Positions 53,542 to 62,383 are shown, counted from the stretch's first letter. The stretch: 64,000 nucleotides of DNA from SIG78 sp036677805 (GCA_036677805.1 JAVBVS010000007.1:53152-117151); one strand, 5' to 3'. Made by a program: numbers and translations. The notes: generated from the sequence alone by a model not told the origin.

Positions 53542-55065
53542 ATGGCTTATGATCGATTGAGCGAGGATTTTATCCGGCACAGCCGGGGCAATTGCGCGGT
53601 GCAAACGTTCCGTCCGTGGCAGAAACTCTATTATGTTGCGGTGGCGCTTCTGCTGTTGTTGCTGCTGAAATACCGTTGGGATTATTGGGTGTTTGTCGTC
53701 AGCTTGCTGCTGATGACGCTCTATCTGGCGGCGGCGGTTCAGAAAGTCGCCGCCGCGCTGGCGGCGGCCGGGAAGGGCGGTCAGGAGATAGTCACGTCGG
53801 CAGAGCTGGACGCATGCCGTCAAAGCGAATTGCCCGTTTATACCATCTTGCTCCCGCTCTATCACGAGGTGGCGGTGGCGGCCAAAATCATTCGACATAT
53901 TCGTAATCTGGACTATCCCCCCGAGCTGTTGGATGTCAAATTGCTGCTTGAAGCCGATGACAGCGAAACCTTGCAAGCGCTGCGCCGGGAAGTTTTGCCG
54001 GAAAATTTCGAAATCATCATTGCTCCGCCCGGCTTGCCCAAAACCAAGCCGCGCGCCTGCAACTACGGACTGGAACGCGCACTGGGCGAGTATTGCGTGA
54101 TTTATGATGCCGAGGATCGTCCGGAATGCGACCAATTGCTCAAGGCGGTGGCAGTCTTTCGCCGTCATGGCGCGGACAATGTCGCTTGTTTGCAGGCTAA
54201 ATTGAACTACTACAATCCCAGGCAGAATCTTCTCACCCGTCTGTTCACCATCGAATACAGCACCAATTTCGACTGGACTCTGCCCGGGCTGAGCATTCTG
54301 GGCGCGCCGTTGCCGTTGGGCGGCACCTCCAACCATTTCCGCACCGCCGTGCTCCGGGAGCTGCATGGCTGGGACCCCTTTAATGTAACCGAGGATTGCG
54401 ATCTCGGATTGCGCATCGGGCGCGGGGCCTACCGGACGCTGGTGCTGGATTCGACCACCTGCGAGGAGGCCAATTCGCAAGTCGGCAACTTCATCCGACA
54501 GCGTTCACGCTGGGTGAAGGGCTTCATGCAGACCCATCTGGTGCATGCGCGCGATCCGCTCCGGCTGTGGCGCAACCTGGGTGCTTCGGGCATGCTCAAC
54601 GCCTGGTGGACGGTCGGCGGCAGCGTGGTCATGATGCTGACCAACCTGATCTGCTGGCCGGTCCTGCTGCTTTATGTCGCTTTGCTGTTCTCCGGCCGGA
54701 GCAATGGTTATACTCTGAGCGATCAGATTTTTTACCATTCCGGCGCGGCGCCTTTGATCGGTTGGCATGCCTGGCCTTTGATCTATCTCGGGCCGGGGGA
54801 GAATGTGGTTCTTTCGACTCTTTCCGTGATTTTTGCGGTTTTAAGTTTGATTTTGCTGTCGAGCAATGTTATGTTGATGATGGTGGGCATGGCGGCGGCG
54901 GTGCGGCGGCGTTATTACGATTTATTGCCGACGGCGCTCTTGCTGCCGCTGTACTGGGTTTTGATTTCGCTGGCGGCGTGGAAGGGGGCGGTCCAGCTGC
55001 TTTACAAACCTTATTACTGGGAAAAGACCCGGCACGGACTTGATTCGGAACATACGCAATCGTAG
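53542..55065 (+). CDS. Membrane GT2 glycosyltransferase (cellulose-synthase-like)
   Basis: 507-aa processive-type glycosyltransferase. Two N-terminal membrane helices (about residues 30-75) precede the GT2 core with EADD (137-140), DAEDRP (189-194), TED (283-285) and QRSRW (320-324), the D, DxD, TED and QxxRW motifs of processive synthases. A C-terminal membrane block follows (about residues 345-490). No PilZ domain is seen. It probably makes a beta-linked polysaccharide and pushes it across the membrane, with the secreted hydrolase of the same operon trimming it, as BcsZ does for cellulose. Confidence 0.85.
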   Translation: MAYDRLSEDFIRHSRGNCAVQTFRPWQKLYYVAVALLLLLLLKYRWDYWVFVVSLLLMTLYLAAAVQKVAAALAAAGKGGQEIVTSAELDACRQSELPVYTILLPLYHEVAVAAKIIRHIRNLDYPPELLDVKLLLEADDSETLQALRREVLPENFEIIIAPPGLPKTKPRACNYGLERALGEYCVIYDAEDRPECDQLLKAVAVFRRHGADNVACLQAKLNYYNPRQNLLTRLFTIEYSTNFDWTLPGLSILGAPLPLGGTSNHFRTAVLRELHGWDPFNVTEDCDLGLRIGRGAYRTLVLDSTTCEEANSQVGNFIRQRSRWVKGFMQTHLVHARDPLRLWRNLGASGMLNAWWTVGGSVVMMLTNLICWPVLLLYVALLFSGRSNGYTLSDQIFYHSGAAPLIGWHAWPLIYLGPGENVVLSTLSVIFAVLSLILLSSNVMLMMVGMAAAVRRRYYDLLPTALLLPLYWVLISLAAWKGAVQLLYKPYYWEKTRHGLDSEHTQS

Positions 55066-55104
55066 ATAACGTAACCCTTTGGGCTACTTGAAGGAGAATT
55101 GGAA

Positions 55105-55758
55105 ATGAAACAATCAGCGCACGGGCGACCCGGCCCCGGGCGGTTTCCTTGCTTCACTTTGATCGAACTCCTGGTGGTGATCGCCATCATTGCGATTCTG
55201 GCCGCGATGCTGCTTCCGGCGCTGAGTAAGGCGCGGCATCAGGCGATCGAAATCAATTGCGTCAACAATCTGCGGCAGCAGGGCTTGATGATCCAGCTCT
55301 ACGCAGACTCCAATAAAGAAGAATATCCGCTTTGGCTTTCCGCCCTAGTGCCGGATTATTTTCCCGGCGCCAACGCACTGCAATGCCGGGCCGACGGCAA
55401 TGTCGGAAAAACGCCCGAAACATGGATCATGCACCCGATGGGCAACTACAGCGAAGCCTACGACCGCCCTGGTAATACCTACAGCACCAATGGTACGGAA
55501 GGGTACGAACGGGTCGAGGAAATCAGTTATTTCTATGAGTTCACCGGTTCGCCGTGTTCATGGAAAGGCGCGCCTTTAACCTGGCACCAGATTAAAAACC
55601 GGGACCGCCGCGCCGTCAACTACCAGCAGTGGCAGAGTTACTTCCCGCTGATGCGTTGTTTCTGGCACATGCTGGCCAACAATAAGCCGGTGTTGAATGT
55701 TTCGATCCAAGGCAATGTTTTCCGCAGCAACTTGGAGTGGGAAACCGGCGTCTGGTAA
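55105..55758 (+). CDS. Pseudopilin-like protein with prepilin N-terminal domain
   Basis: 217-aa protein with the FTLIELLVVIAIIAILAAMLLPAL type N-terminal helix beginning near residue 17, then a small C-terminal domain rich in Tyr, Trp and Asn that ends VFRSNLEWETGVW. The residue before the mature Phe is Cys (PCF) instead of Gly, so processing by prepilin peptidase is uncertain. AAGGAGAA lies about 7 nt before the ATG at 55105. It is the last gene of the glycan operon, 39 nt after the GT2 gene, and a terminator follows. Confidence 0.85.
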   Translation: MKQSAHGRPGPGRFPCFTLIELLVVIAIIAILAAMLLPALSKARHQAIEINCVNNLRQQGLMIQLYADSNKEEYPLWLSALVPDYFPGANALQCRADGNVGKTPETWIMHPMGNYSEAYDRPGNTYSTNGTEGYERVEEISYFYEFTGSPCSWKGAPLTWHQIKNRDRRAVNYQQWQSYFPLMRCFWHMLANNKPVLNVSIQGNVFRSNLEWETGVW

Positions 55759-55770
55759 AAAATACGGCAG

Positions 55771-55823
55771 AAAAAGGCCGGGCAACTTTCGAGCGCACCC
55801 TGAAATGTTGTCCGGCTTTTTTT
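55771..55823. terminator. Bidirectional terminator between the glycan operon and the repeat lipoprotein
   Basis: AAAAAGGCCGGGCAAC (55771-55786) pairs with GTTGTCCGGCTTTTTT (55807-55822), with wobbles and one mismatch. A/T runs on both sides make it active for both converging genes. Confidence 0.75.
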
Positions 55824-55826
55824 ATT

Positions 55827-58145
55827 TTACCGGTCGATGAAGAGATAGTTGGCCGGACCCGACTCCACGGTATTGTTGCCGCGTTTGACATATTGATCAT
55901 CTTCGCCGCCGTCATCAAGGAAGATCGCCAACGAGGTGCCGCCGTGATAGTTGTTGCCGCCCGCTGTCGCCGCTTGAGCGGGGCGATAGATGTCGCGCCC
56001 GCTGCGGTCGCGGAAGAGGCAGAGGCCGTTCTGGGCGGCAGCGCTCTGGCTGAAGCCGCCGAAACCGGCATCATAGATGTCGTTGCCGGAATCGTCGCTG
56101 AATACGACGATGGTTTCATCCCACGACAAGCCCTGGGCCACACAGTGGCGGCTCAGGTAATGGTCGTCGCCGCCGGCTTCGATGAAAACGCCGATAGCCT
56201 GATGTGCGGCAAAGCCTTGCGCGTAGCGTGTGCCGACATAAAGATCGTTGTCGTTTCCTCCATTATAGAGCATGCCGAAGGCGTAATAGTAGCCGCCGCC
56301 CTGAGTGAAGGTGCCGCCCTCGAAGCGGTCGTTTCCCAGATAATCGCAGAGAATGCCGATGCCGCCCGAGGCGTAGGGACGCAAACCGGAGCCGCAGCCC
56401 TGACCCCAGCCTTCGAAGTGGCCGCGGGTTTTGTAAGAGGTTTGTCGGCTGCCCTTGCAGTAATATTGATCATTGCCGGCCAGATCGAGCAAAAGGCCGG
56501 CACCTTTGGTGAAGCCGACAGCCTGGGTGTACTGATGGCCTTCGTAACGGTCGTTGCCGGAACGGTCGAGCAGAGTTCCGGCGCCGAAAAAGCTGCTGCC
56601 TTGGGCGAAGTACATGGCGCGGTAGGTGTCGTTGCCGGAGGAATCAATCAAAAGCCCCATGCCGCCAAAGGCGGCGCCCTGAACCGAGTCGATGCCGATA
56701 TATTGGTCGTCGCCGGCCAGGTCGGCCAGAATGCCTACGCCGAAATTTCCGGCTCCCTGGGTCAGTCGGTCGGTGGATTCATAGGAGTCGTTGCCGGCAT
56801 GATCGATGAAAACTGAGGTCGAAATTTTGCCCGGGATGGAAGCACCCTGATTGTTCAAATAGAGATCGTCGCCGCCCAGATCGATCAGGACGGCGCAATC
56901 TTCGATATGAATGTTGTTGCCGGTTCCGGCGATGACAATTTTGCCGTAAGGTGTATCGCGGATGGCAACGATGGCCTGGTTGGCTTGCGGCTGAGTCGCC
57001 TGTACCAGCGAGGCGACGAATTCCGGCTCGGTGAGGCGGGCGGCGAGGCGCGCCTGTTCGAACAGCGGAACGTAGTCGATTTTATTCATGATGGCCAGCA
57101 ATTTTAGATTGTCGGTCGTGATCGAAGTAATGGGTTCATAGCTGAGCATATGATAGCGCAGGAGGGAGTTCAATAAGCCATCCTGATGGCTCAGAACAAA
57201 ATCACGGTCGGTCAGGGTGATGTTGGCAAATGCCTTTTGATTAAGTTCAGCGCAACGCTTCAGTGTTTTTTCGATTTCATCCAGATGCGCAGTGAGATCG
57301 CCGCCGGGAAAGGCGGCGGGTGTTTCAGCGGGGAAGATTTGGGCGAAGTTCAACAGATATTGCGCTTCTGTAATCAACGCCGCCGGAGTGGCGGCGGCCT
57401 GTTCGAGTCGTTCGGCAAAATGCCGCGCCACCGTTTCGGTCTGGAAGGGATTGCGCGCGAGGTAACGGAACAGGGGCAAGCGGTAGGGATCGCTGTAAAC
57501 ATCCATATTGACCAGGCGCTGCAAGAGATCGTTCAAGTCGGCTTCCGGGAGCTTCCGGTAAAGCAGTGGAGCGGTCTGCTGCCAGAATTCCGGGACGATC
57601 CCGGCAAATTCGGCCGCTGTGGCCGATTCCACATAGGGGATGCGTTCCGTCTGATGGTAACGGCGATAGGTAACGGTCAGGGTTTCGACTTTGGGTTGGC
57701 CGTCGCGTTGGCGGTAGACCTTCATAGAAACTTGATCGCCGGGAGCGGCTTGGCCGCTACGGCTGCCGCTTACCTGGGAAATCGCATTGTTGACGATGAA
57801 ATCCCCGGCCGGCCGGCCGTCGATTTGCAGAATGATGTCGCCGGAGCGCAGTCCTTCGGCTTCGCCGGTGCCGCCCGGCGTGATGAACCCAATTTTCATA
57901 ACCGTCGGATCGCCTTCCAATATATTGGGCAGGGCGCGCAGCTCCGGCAACGTGGAGCTTTTCACATTATCGGCCGTGATCCCCCAGATGAATTTGCCCT
58001 GGAAGTCGGCCGGAGCATCCTGCCAGACGGGCAACGGTGGAATGGCGGCCTGCTCGGTTTTCTGATCGACCGCTCTTTGGCAGCCGGTACTCCAAAGCAG
58101 GATTCCGGCAGCGCACGACAGCAACAACGGTGGTAATTTCCCCAT
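55827..58145 (-). CDS. Lipoprotein with PDZ domain and long array of GND-type repeats
   Basis: 772-aa exported protein. The signal ends STGC at about residue 22, fitting a lipoprotein. A PDZ domain covers about residues 45-140 (VMKIGFITPGGTGEAEGLRSGDIILQIDGRP), followed by an alpha-helical section to about 390. From there to the end at least ten units of about 25-45 residues carry D-x-x-G-[ND]-D-x-Y, for example DHAGNDSYE, DLAGDDQYI, DSSGNDTYR, DRSGNDRYE, DYLGNDRFE, DDSGNDIYD. The regular Asp/Asn/Gly turns suggest a calcium-binding beta-helix. The ATG at 58145 has AAGGA 10 nt upstream and starts the signal peptide; the frame opening at 58211 is too early. Confidence 0.75.
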   Translation of the reverse strand: MGKLPPLLLSCAAGILLWSTGCQRAVDQKTEQAAIPPLPVWQDAPADFQGKFIWGITADNVKSSTLPELRALPNILEGDPTVMKIGFITPGGTGEAEGLRSGDIILQIDGRPAGDFIVNNAISQVSGSRSGQAAPGDQVSMKVYRQRDGQPKVETLTVTYRRYHQTERIPYVESATAAEFAGIVPEFWQQTAPLLYRKLPEADLNDLLQRLVNMDVYSDPYRLPLFRYLARNPFQTETVARHFAERLEQAAATPAALITEAQYLLNFAQIFPAETPAAFPGGDLTAHLDEIEKTLKRCAELNQKAFANITLTDRDFVLSHQDGLLNSLLRYHMLSYEPITSITTDNLKLLAIMNKIDYVPLFEQARLAARLTEPEFVASLVQATQPQANQAIVAIRDTPYGKIVIAGTGNNIHIEDCAVLIDLGGDDLYLNNQGASIPGKISTSVFIDHAGNDSYESTDRLTQGAGNFGVGILADLAGDDQYIGIDSVQGAAFGGMGLLIDSSGNDTYRAMYFAQGSSFFGAGTLLDRSGNDRYEGHQYTQAVGFTKGAGLLLDLAGNDQYYCKGSRQTSYKTRGHFEGWGQGCGSGLRPYASGGIGILCDYLGNDRFEGGTFTQGGGYYYAFGMLYNGGNDNDLYVGTRYAQGFAAHQAIGVFIEAGGDDHYLSRHCVAQGLSWDETIVVFSDDSGNDIYDAGFGGFSQSAAAQNGLCLFRDRSGRDIYRPAQAATAGGNNYHGGTSLAIFLDDGGEDDQYVKRGNNTVESGPANYLFIDR

Positions 58146-58255
58146 CAATTGACTTCCTTCGGTTGAGCTGTTTTTCTTAAGATAACAGTCATCCCGAAGG
58201 AAGTCAAGCAAATGGAATTAAATTACATGGCGATGATACTCTTGACTTGTAAAAG

Positions 58256-58500
58256 CCGTGCAACGTGCCGGAGCGGAAACGCTGAAGAAACCGACCGGTC
58301 ACGACCTCATCGAAGCGGAGTTCAAGGGGCGAACAAGCGCGGTCGGATGAAAGGCGTGTTCAATGCGGTCATCACCTCGAACAACCGCCTGCGAGTGCGG
58401 CTGGACGGCGATGCGGAGGCGTGGCGCAGGCGGTTGATCCTGATCCGTTTCACCAATCCTCCGGTGGCGAAAAAGATCGTCAACTCCGTCGGACGCGAAA
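58256..58500 (+). pseudogene. Frameshifted fragment of a phage/plasmid D5-type helicase-primase
   Basis: One frame gives AETLKKPTGHDLIEAEFKG and, after a shift, the next gives ANKRGRMKGVFNAVITSNNRLRVRLDGDAEAWRRRL (quoted in part: GVFNAVITSNNRLRV, RRRLILIRFTNPPV). Both halves match neighbouring parts of the D5/P4-type DNA helicase of phages and integrative elements. Removing the break needs one extra G in the GGGG run near 58327, so it is a one-base deletion. Start, Walker A and C-terminus are absent. Confidence 0.7.
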
Positions 58501-58697
58501 CACCCCATCGGCGCTGAGCCGACGGCACGTGGCCGCGTTATGTCCACAACCGCGTTCCTGGGGGGGCGCCGCCGTGTTCTGCGGCAGAACATGCGTGGTT
58601 GTATAGCCTGCGCAAACGCGGCGGCGGGCATTGCGGAGCGTTTATGGGCGAGGCTGAATCGATGCCGCTTCGAACTCCAATTTTGAAACAGCACGTA
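58501..58697. other. GC-rich stretch with no gene
   Basis: Lies between the helicase fragment and the ATPase gene. Contains the hairpin TGTTCTGCGGCAGAACA (58571-58587) but no reading frame with features. Confidence 0.4.
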
Positions 58698-59867
58698 TCA
58701 TGTGTTTTCCTGACAAATGACTTTTGCTGTGTTTTTGAAGTTATCGAATGCAATGCCATTGATAACGGTACTGGGTTCTCCACCATAGAGAACTGTCGGG
58801 TTGACATAGTCCTTGGCGGTTTTCATAAATTCCCGCAGATTGTTAGCGAAAGATGGATCATAAGTCATTCCGGCTTTAATCTCAATCGGCGTCAAGGTAC
58901 GGCCTTCATTCAGGATCAAATCAACTTCAAGCCTGTTTTGCACACGGAAGAAATACAATTCGGCTTGCTTGCCGGCATTGTATCTTGCTTTAAGCGCTTC
59001 GAGCACCACCATGTTTTCGAAAAGACCGCCGAGCAGTGGGTCACGGGCAACTTTGGCGGCGCTGTCAATCTCAAGCAGGGAACATACCAATCCGACATCG
59101 GTGAAGAAAATTTTCGGAGACTTGATTTGGCGTTTGCCGAAGTTATCGAAGAAGCACGGAAGACGAAATATGATGTAGCTGGCCTCCAATACGGACAACC
59201 AGGCGGCAAGCGTTGTGGAGGAGACGCCGACATCACCGGCAAGGCTGTTCAGACTGATGACCTGACCAACACGCCCGGCAAGAAGTTTGATGAATGTTTC
59301 AAAAGTATGCTGGTCGGCAACATTGATCAATTGGCGGACATCTCGTTCCACGTAGGTCTGATAGTATGACGGATAGAGGATTTCCGGAGGGATCTTCTCA
59401 TCATACAGTCTCGGCATGAAACCATTGAAAATGTATTCATCACGGGTAAGTGTGATTCCGGCAGAGGCAAGTTCTTCTATGGAGAGAGGAAGCAGTTTCA
59501 AAATCCCTGTACGCCCGGCAAGCGACTGGGCTATTCCGGCATGGAGTTTCGGCTGATGCGAACCGGTCAGGATAAAACGTCCATTTTCCTTGATCTCGTC
59601 GGCCATGACCTGGATGGTGCTCAAAAGCTCCGGGACTCGTTGTACCTCGTCAATAATGACCGGCGGCTTATGGATTTCAAAGAACGCCTTCGGATCATCT
59701 GTTGCAATTCTTCTCGCGGTCACGTCTTCCAAGTTAACATAGGCATGCTCTTTGAATACATTTTTTGCTAACGTGGTCTTACCGGACTGGCGCGGTCCAA
59801 GGATGGTTACGACCGGAAAATATCGTGCCATCTGCATCAATTTGGGGGTGATTTTTCTTTCAATCAT
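58698..59867 (-). CDS. AAA_14/DUF4143 ATPase, complete copy
   Basis: 389-aa protein. The AAA part has Walker A GPRQSGKTT near residue 26, Walker B VIIDEVQRVPEL and sensor FILTGSHQPKL. The DUF4143 C-terminal nuclease-like part includes FTDVGLVCSLL, GGLFENMVVLEALK, YFFRVQNRLEVDLIL and PIEIKAG (D-ExK motif). GGAGG lies 6 nt before the ATG at 59867. The family is widespread, often horizontally moved, and its role is unproven. It shares architecture with the broken copy at 45615, but the two belong to different subtypes (DEVQ versus DEIQ). Confidence 0.88.
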   Translation of the reverse strand: MIERKITPKLMQMARYFPVVTILGPRQSGKTTLAKNVFKEHAYVNLEDVTARRIATDDPKAFFEIHKPPVIIDEVQRVPELLSTIQVMADEIKENGRFILTGSHQPKLHAGIAQSLAGRTGILKLLPLSIEELASAGITLTRDEYIFNGFMPRLYDEKIPPEILYPSYYQTYVERDVRQLINVADQHTFETFIKLLAGRVGQVISLNSLAGDVGVSSTTLAAWLSVLEASYIIFRLPCFFDNFGKRQIKSPKIFFTDVGLVCSLLEIDSAAKVARDPLLGGLFENMVVLEALKARYNAGKQAELYFFRVQNRLEVDLILNEGRTLTPIEIKAGMTYDPSFANNLREFMKTAKDYVNPTVLYGGEPSTVINGIAFDNFKNTAKVICQENT

Positions 59868-59885
59868 GCGCAACCTCCATTCACT

Positions 59886-59901
59886 GCTATTTTACAATAG
59901 C
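59886..59901. promoter_or_regulatory. Inverted repeat GCTATT-TTAC-AATAGC over the ATPase promoter
   Basis: A perfect 6+6 inverted repeat overlapping the predicted -10 box of the DUF4143 gene. A half-site (AATAGC) recurs at 59935-59941. Suggests control by a DNA-binding protein not identified here. Confidence 0.45.
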
Positions 59902-59922
59902 ACAGCCCCGTGCAATATTCAA
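59894..59922 (-). promoter_or_regulatory. Predicted promoter of the DUF4143 ATPase
   Basis: On the minus strand TTGAAT (59922-59917), 17 nt, TATTGT (59899-59894), with the start site about 20 nt before the ATG at 59867. Confidence 0.5.
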
Positions 59923-60020
59923 ATTTAATTTGGAAAATAGCATTGTGATAAATTCAATTTTAAAATTAAGAATAGATTACTTCTCATATTCACGAACTGA
60001 TTCAATGAAAGGATTTTTTT

Positions 60021-60122
60021 ATGGCAGAAAAGATCAAGATTCAGACCATTTGCGAGCTTCTGGCCGCCGCGATTTTACGGCTGGCCGGAGCGAACGTTCC
60101 GGTGGTTGTAAAAGAGGCGTAA
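60021..60122 (+). CDS. 33-residue ORF at the head of the recombinase cassette
   Basis: MAEKIKIQTICELLAAAILR is followed by LAGANVPVVVKEA, giving one amphipathic helix and a short tail. AAAGGA lies 8 nt before the ATG. It is 92 nt upstream of the DUF2924 gene on the same strand. Its compact helix and position fit a small regulator or directionality-type accessory protein, but no function can be assigned. Confidence 0.55.
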   Translation: MAEKIKIQTICELLAAAILRLAGANVPVVVKEA

Positions 60123-60214
60123 TTGTGTCGGGAAGCACTTGCTATTCATGGACATGAGCGCTTTCTGTATACGCGACCGAATCCACCCCTGTTCAGCCTC
60201 GAAAAGGAACGAAA

Positions 60215-60658
60215 ATGGATGCGCAAACGCAACCGAACGAAGTCCGCGCCCAGCTGCTCCATCTGCTCCATCTGCAGCGCATGACACTGCCGGAACTTGT
60301 TGAAAAATGGCAACTGCTCTTTCACAAGGAGCCGCCCCAATACGGAGGAATCTTCATGCGCCGCCGACTGGCCTACCACATTCAGGAACTCGCCTACGGT
60401 GGATTGAGTGAAACGGCGCAACGAAAACTCAACAGCGTCAACGGCAAGATCCGGCGGGCGCATTCTGGTCTTCGCCTCGGCACGGTGATCGTACGGACAT
60501 GGCGCGACGCGAAATATGAGGTACGGGTCTGCAAGGAGGGGTTCGAATGGAAAGGGCAGATTTACGGGTCGCTTTCGGCGACGGCGCGGGCCATCACGGA
60601 AGTCAACCGCAACGGCTACGAATTTTTCGGCATTCGGGAGAAAAGCAAACATGACTGA
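60215..60658 (+). CDS. DUF2924 protein of the recombinase cassette
   Basis: 147-aa protein matching DUF2924: PPQYGGIFMRRRLAYHIQELAYGGLS in the middle, GTVIVRTWRDAKYEVRV, then GFEWKGQIYGSLSATARAITEVNRNGYEFFGI at the end. These proteins nearly always sit directly upstream of a large serine recombinase and probably help it bind or choose DNA. AGGAA lies 8 nt before the ATG. Its stop overlaps the recombinase start by 8 nt. Confidence 0.85.
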   Translation: MDAQTQPNEVRAQLLHLLHLQRMTLPELVEKWQLLFHKEPPQYGGIFMRRRLAYHIQELAYGGLSETAQRKLNSVNGKIRRAHSGLRLGTVIVRTWRDAKYEVRVCKEGFEWKGQIYGSLSATARAITEVNRNGYEFFGIREKSKHD

Positions 60659-61988
60659 AATCACCACTCCGGTCCGGTGCGCCATTTATACGCGCAAAAG
60701 CACCGACGAAAGGCTGAATATGGAGTTCAATTCGCTGGACGCGCAGCGCGAGGCCGGGGAGGCGTTCATCGTCAGCCAAAAACATCGAAACTGGCAATGC
60801 CTTCCAGACCGTTATGACGATGGCGGCTTCAGCGGCGGCAATCTGGAGCGGCCCGCGTTAAAACGCTTACTGGACGACATCAGGGCTGGAAAAGTCGACG
60901 CGGTGATCATCTACAAACTGGACCGGCTGTCCCGTTCTCTGCTGGACTTCGCTGGTCTGTTGACGCTCTTCGACAAGCATAACATCGCCTTCGTGAGCGT
61001 GACGCAGGACATTAACACGTCGAGCAGTTCCGGACGCATGATGCTGAACATCCTCATGACGTTCGCCCAATTCGAGCGCGAGGTTATCACCGAACGCATC
61101 AAGGACAAGATCGCCGCCGCCAAGAAAAAAGGCATGCGCTGCGGCGGACCGCCGCCGATAGGCTATGCCTCCAATCCGGTCACCAAGAAACTGGAGATCG
61201 TGCCGGAAGAAGCGGAGATCGTCAAGCGGATATTCGAGTCATATCTCCGCCTTGGTTCGGCGCGGGACGTGGCGGCGGAACTGGACGCCGCCGGGCTGAA
61301 AATCCGTACCATGGTCAGTCGGAAGGGCAGGGGTCACGGCGGCACGCCGTTCACCGGCGCGTACATCTATCAGACGCTGGCGAATCCGGTCTACATCGGC
61401 CTCGTCAAACATTACGACAAGACCTATCCCGGCGAACATGAGGCCATCATCGAACTGAAGACATGGGATGCCGCGCAGGCGTTGCCGAAAGAGAATCTGG
61501 TTCATGACGGGCGCCAATGCAAACGGCTGACGCCGTTGCGGGGGCTGGTGAAGTGTGGCTGTTGCGGCGGCCCGATGATCGAGAACTTCACCCAAAAAGC
61601 GCGGGGGAGGCAGTACCGCTACTTCCTCTGCGAACACGACGCGAAGCGTCTGCGCTCGACGTGTCCGCTGAAGCGGATTCCCGTGGTGGAGCTGGAATCG
61701 CTACTTCTGAAAGAAATCGGGACGATGCTGGCGAAGCTGGAAATCTTCGCGGGTGTCATGCATTCGGCGGCGGAGCTGAACGAGAACGGCAGGCATCTCA
61801 AACTGAAACAGGTACAGGCGGCGTTGGCCGATCTGAAGAAGGTCTGGGAGGTGATGTTTCCGGTCGAGCGGTACCAATTCATCCGTGCGATCGTCGCCGG
61901 AATCACGATCTGGCCCGACAAGGTCGTAATCGAATACAACACTCAAGGGCTGGAATCGGTCCTTGCGGAAACGGAGGGCAGGGAATGA
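60651..61988 (+). CDS. Large serine recombinase (resolvase/integrase)
   Basis: 445-aa site-specific recombinase. The catalytic serine is S17 in AIYTRKSTDE. The resolvase domain continues with DDGGFSGGNLERPALKRLLDDI, DAVIIYKLDRLSRS and MMLNILMTFAQFEREVITERI. The recombinase domain is PPIGYASNP...GAYIYQTLANPVYIGLVKHY, and a zinc ribbon CGCCGGPM...C follows, then a coiled coil (LNENGRHLKLKQVQAALADLKK). It is shorter than phiC31-type integrases. The ATG at 60651 overlaps the DUF2924 stop. It should catalyse insertion and excision of the cassette. Confidence 0.93.
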   Translation: MTEITTPVRCAIYTRKSTDERLNMEFNSLDAQREAGEAFIVSQKHRNWQCLPDRYDDGGFSGGNLERPALKRLLDDIRAGKVDAVIIYKLDRLSRSLLDFAGLLTLFDKHNIAFVSVTQDINTSSSSGRMMLNILMTFAQFEREVITERIKDKIAAAKKKGMRCGGPPPIGYASNPVTKKLEIVPEEAEIVKRIFESYLRLGSARDVAAELDAAGLKIRTMVSRKGRGHGGTPFTGAYIYQTLANPVYIGLVKHYDKTYPGEHEAIIELKTWDAAQALPKENLVHDGRQCKRLTPLRGLVKCGCCGGPMIENFTQKARGRQYRYFLCEHDAKRLRSTCPLKRIPVVELESLLLKEIGTMLAKLEIFAGVMHSAAELNENGRHLKLKQVQAALADLKKVWEVMFPVERYQFIRAIVAGITIWPDKVVIEYNTQGLESVLAETEGRE

Positions 61989-62383
61989 CGCAGCGGACTG
62001 GAAAATTGGTCAACGGAAATATTGAAGTCACCATTCCGGTCCGCTTGAAATACGACGGTCATAAAACCGTCTTGATTCAGCCGGACGCGGAAGTTGCGTT
62101 CACGCCTGAAACCATGTCGCCGCTGCAAAAGGCATTGGTGCGGGGGTTCCAATACCGTGACGCGCTGGAAAACGGCCACGCGGATTCCGTTTCGGAGTTG
62201 GCCCGCAAGGAGAACCAGGAGCGGGCCTTTCTCTTTCGGGCGTTGTCACTGGTGAACCTCGCGCCCGACCTGATCGAGGCGATCCTGAATGGCACCGAAC
62301 CTCCGACTCTCACGCTGTCGCGTTTGCGCAAAGGGTTCCCGGACGCCTGGGATGAGCAGAGAAAACTTTTCGGCTGTCATTGA
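61985..62383 (+). CDS. 132-aa protein following the serine recombinase
   Basis: Starts MTQRTGKLVNGNIEVTIPVR, with the conserved-looking core LFRALSLVNLAPDLIEAILNGTEPP and ending LRKGFPDAWDEQRKLFG. The helical C-terminal half resembles the helix-turn-helix-like tail found after recombinase genes of this type. The ATG overlaps the recombinase TGA by 4 nt (ATGA), so expression is coupled. No named family was recognised with confidence. Confidence 0.75.
   Translation: MTQRTGKLVNGNIEVTIPVRLKYDGHKTVLIQPDAEVAFTPETMSPLQKALVRGFQYRDALENGHADSVSELARKENQERAFLFRALSLVNLAPDLIEAILNGTEPPTLTLSRLRKGFPDAWDEQRKLFGCH

Noticed and set aside
45568..59953. Shared 11-mer TGTGATAAATT near both DUF4143 genes as a common insertion signal
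   Set aside because: Short and AT-rich, at different distances and orientations relative to the genes; likely chance.
60516..60650. Upstream extension of the serine recombinase frame
   Set aside because: It lies inside the DUF2924 gene in another frame; the recombinase domain starts right after the ATG at 60651.
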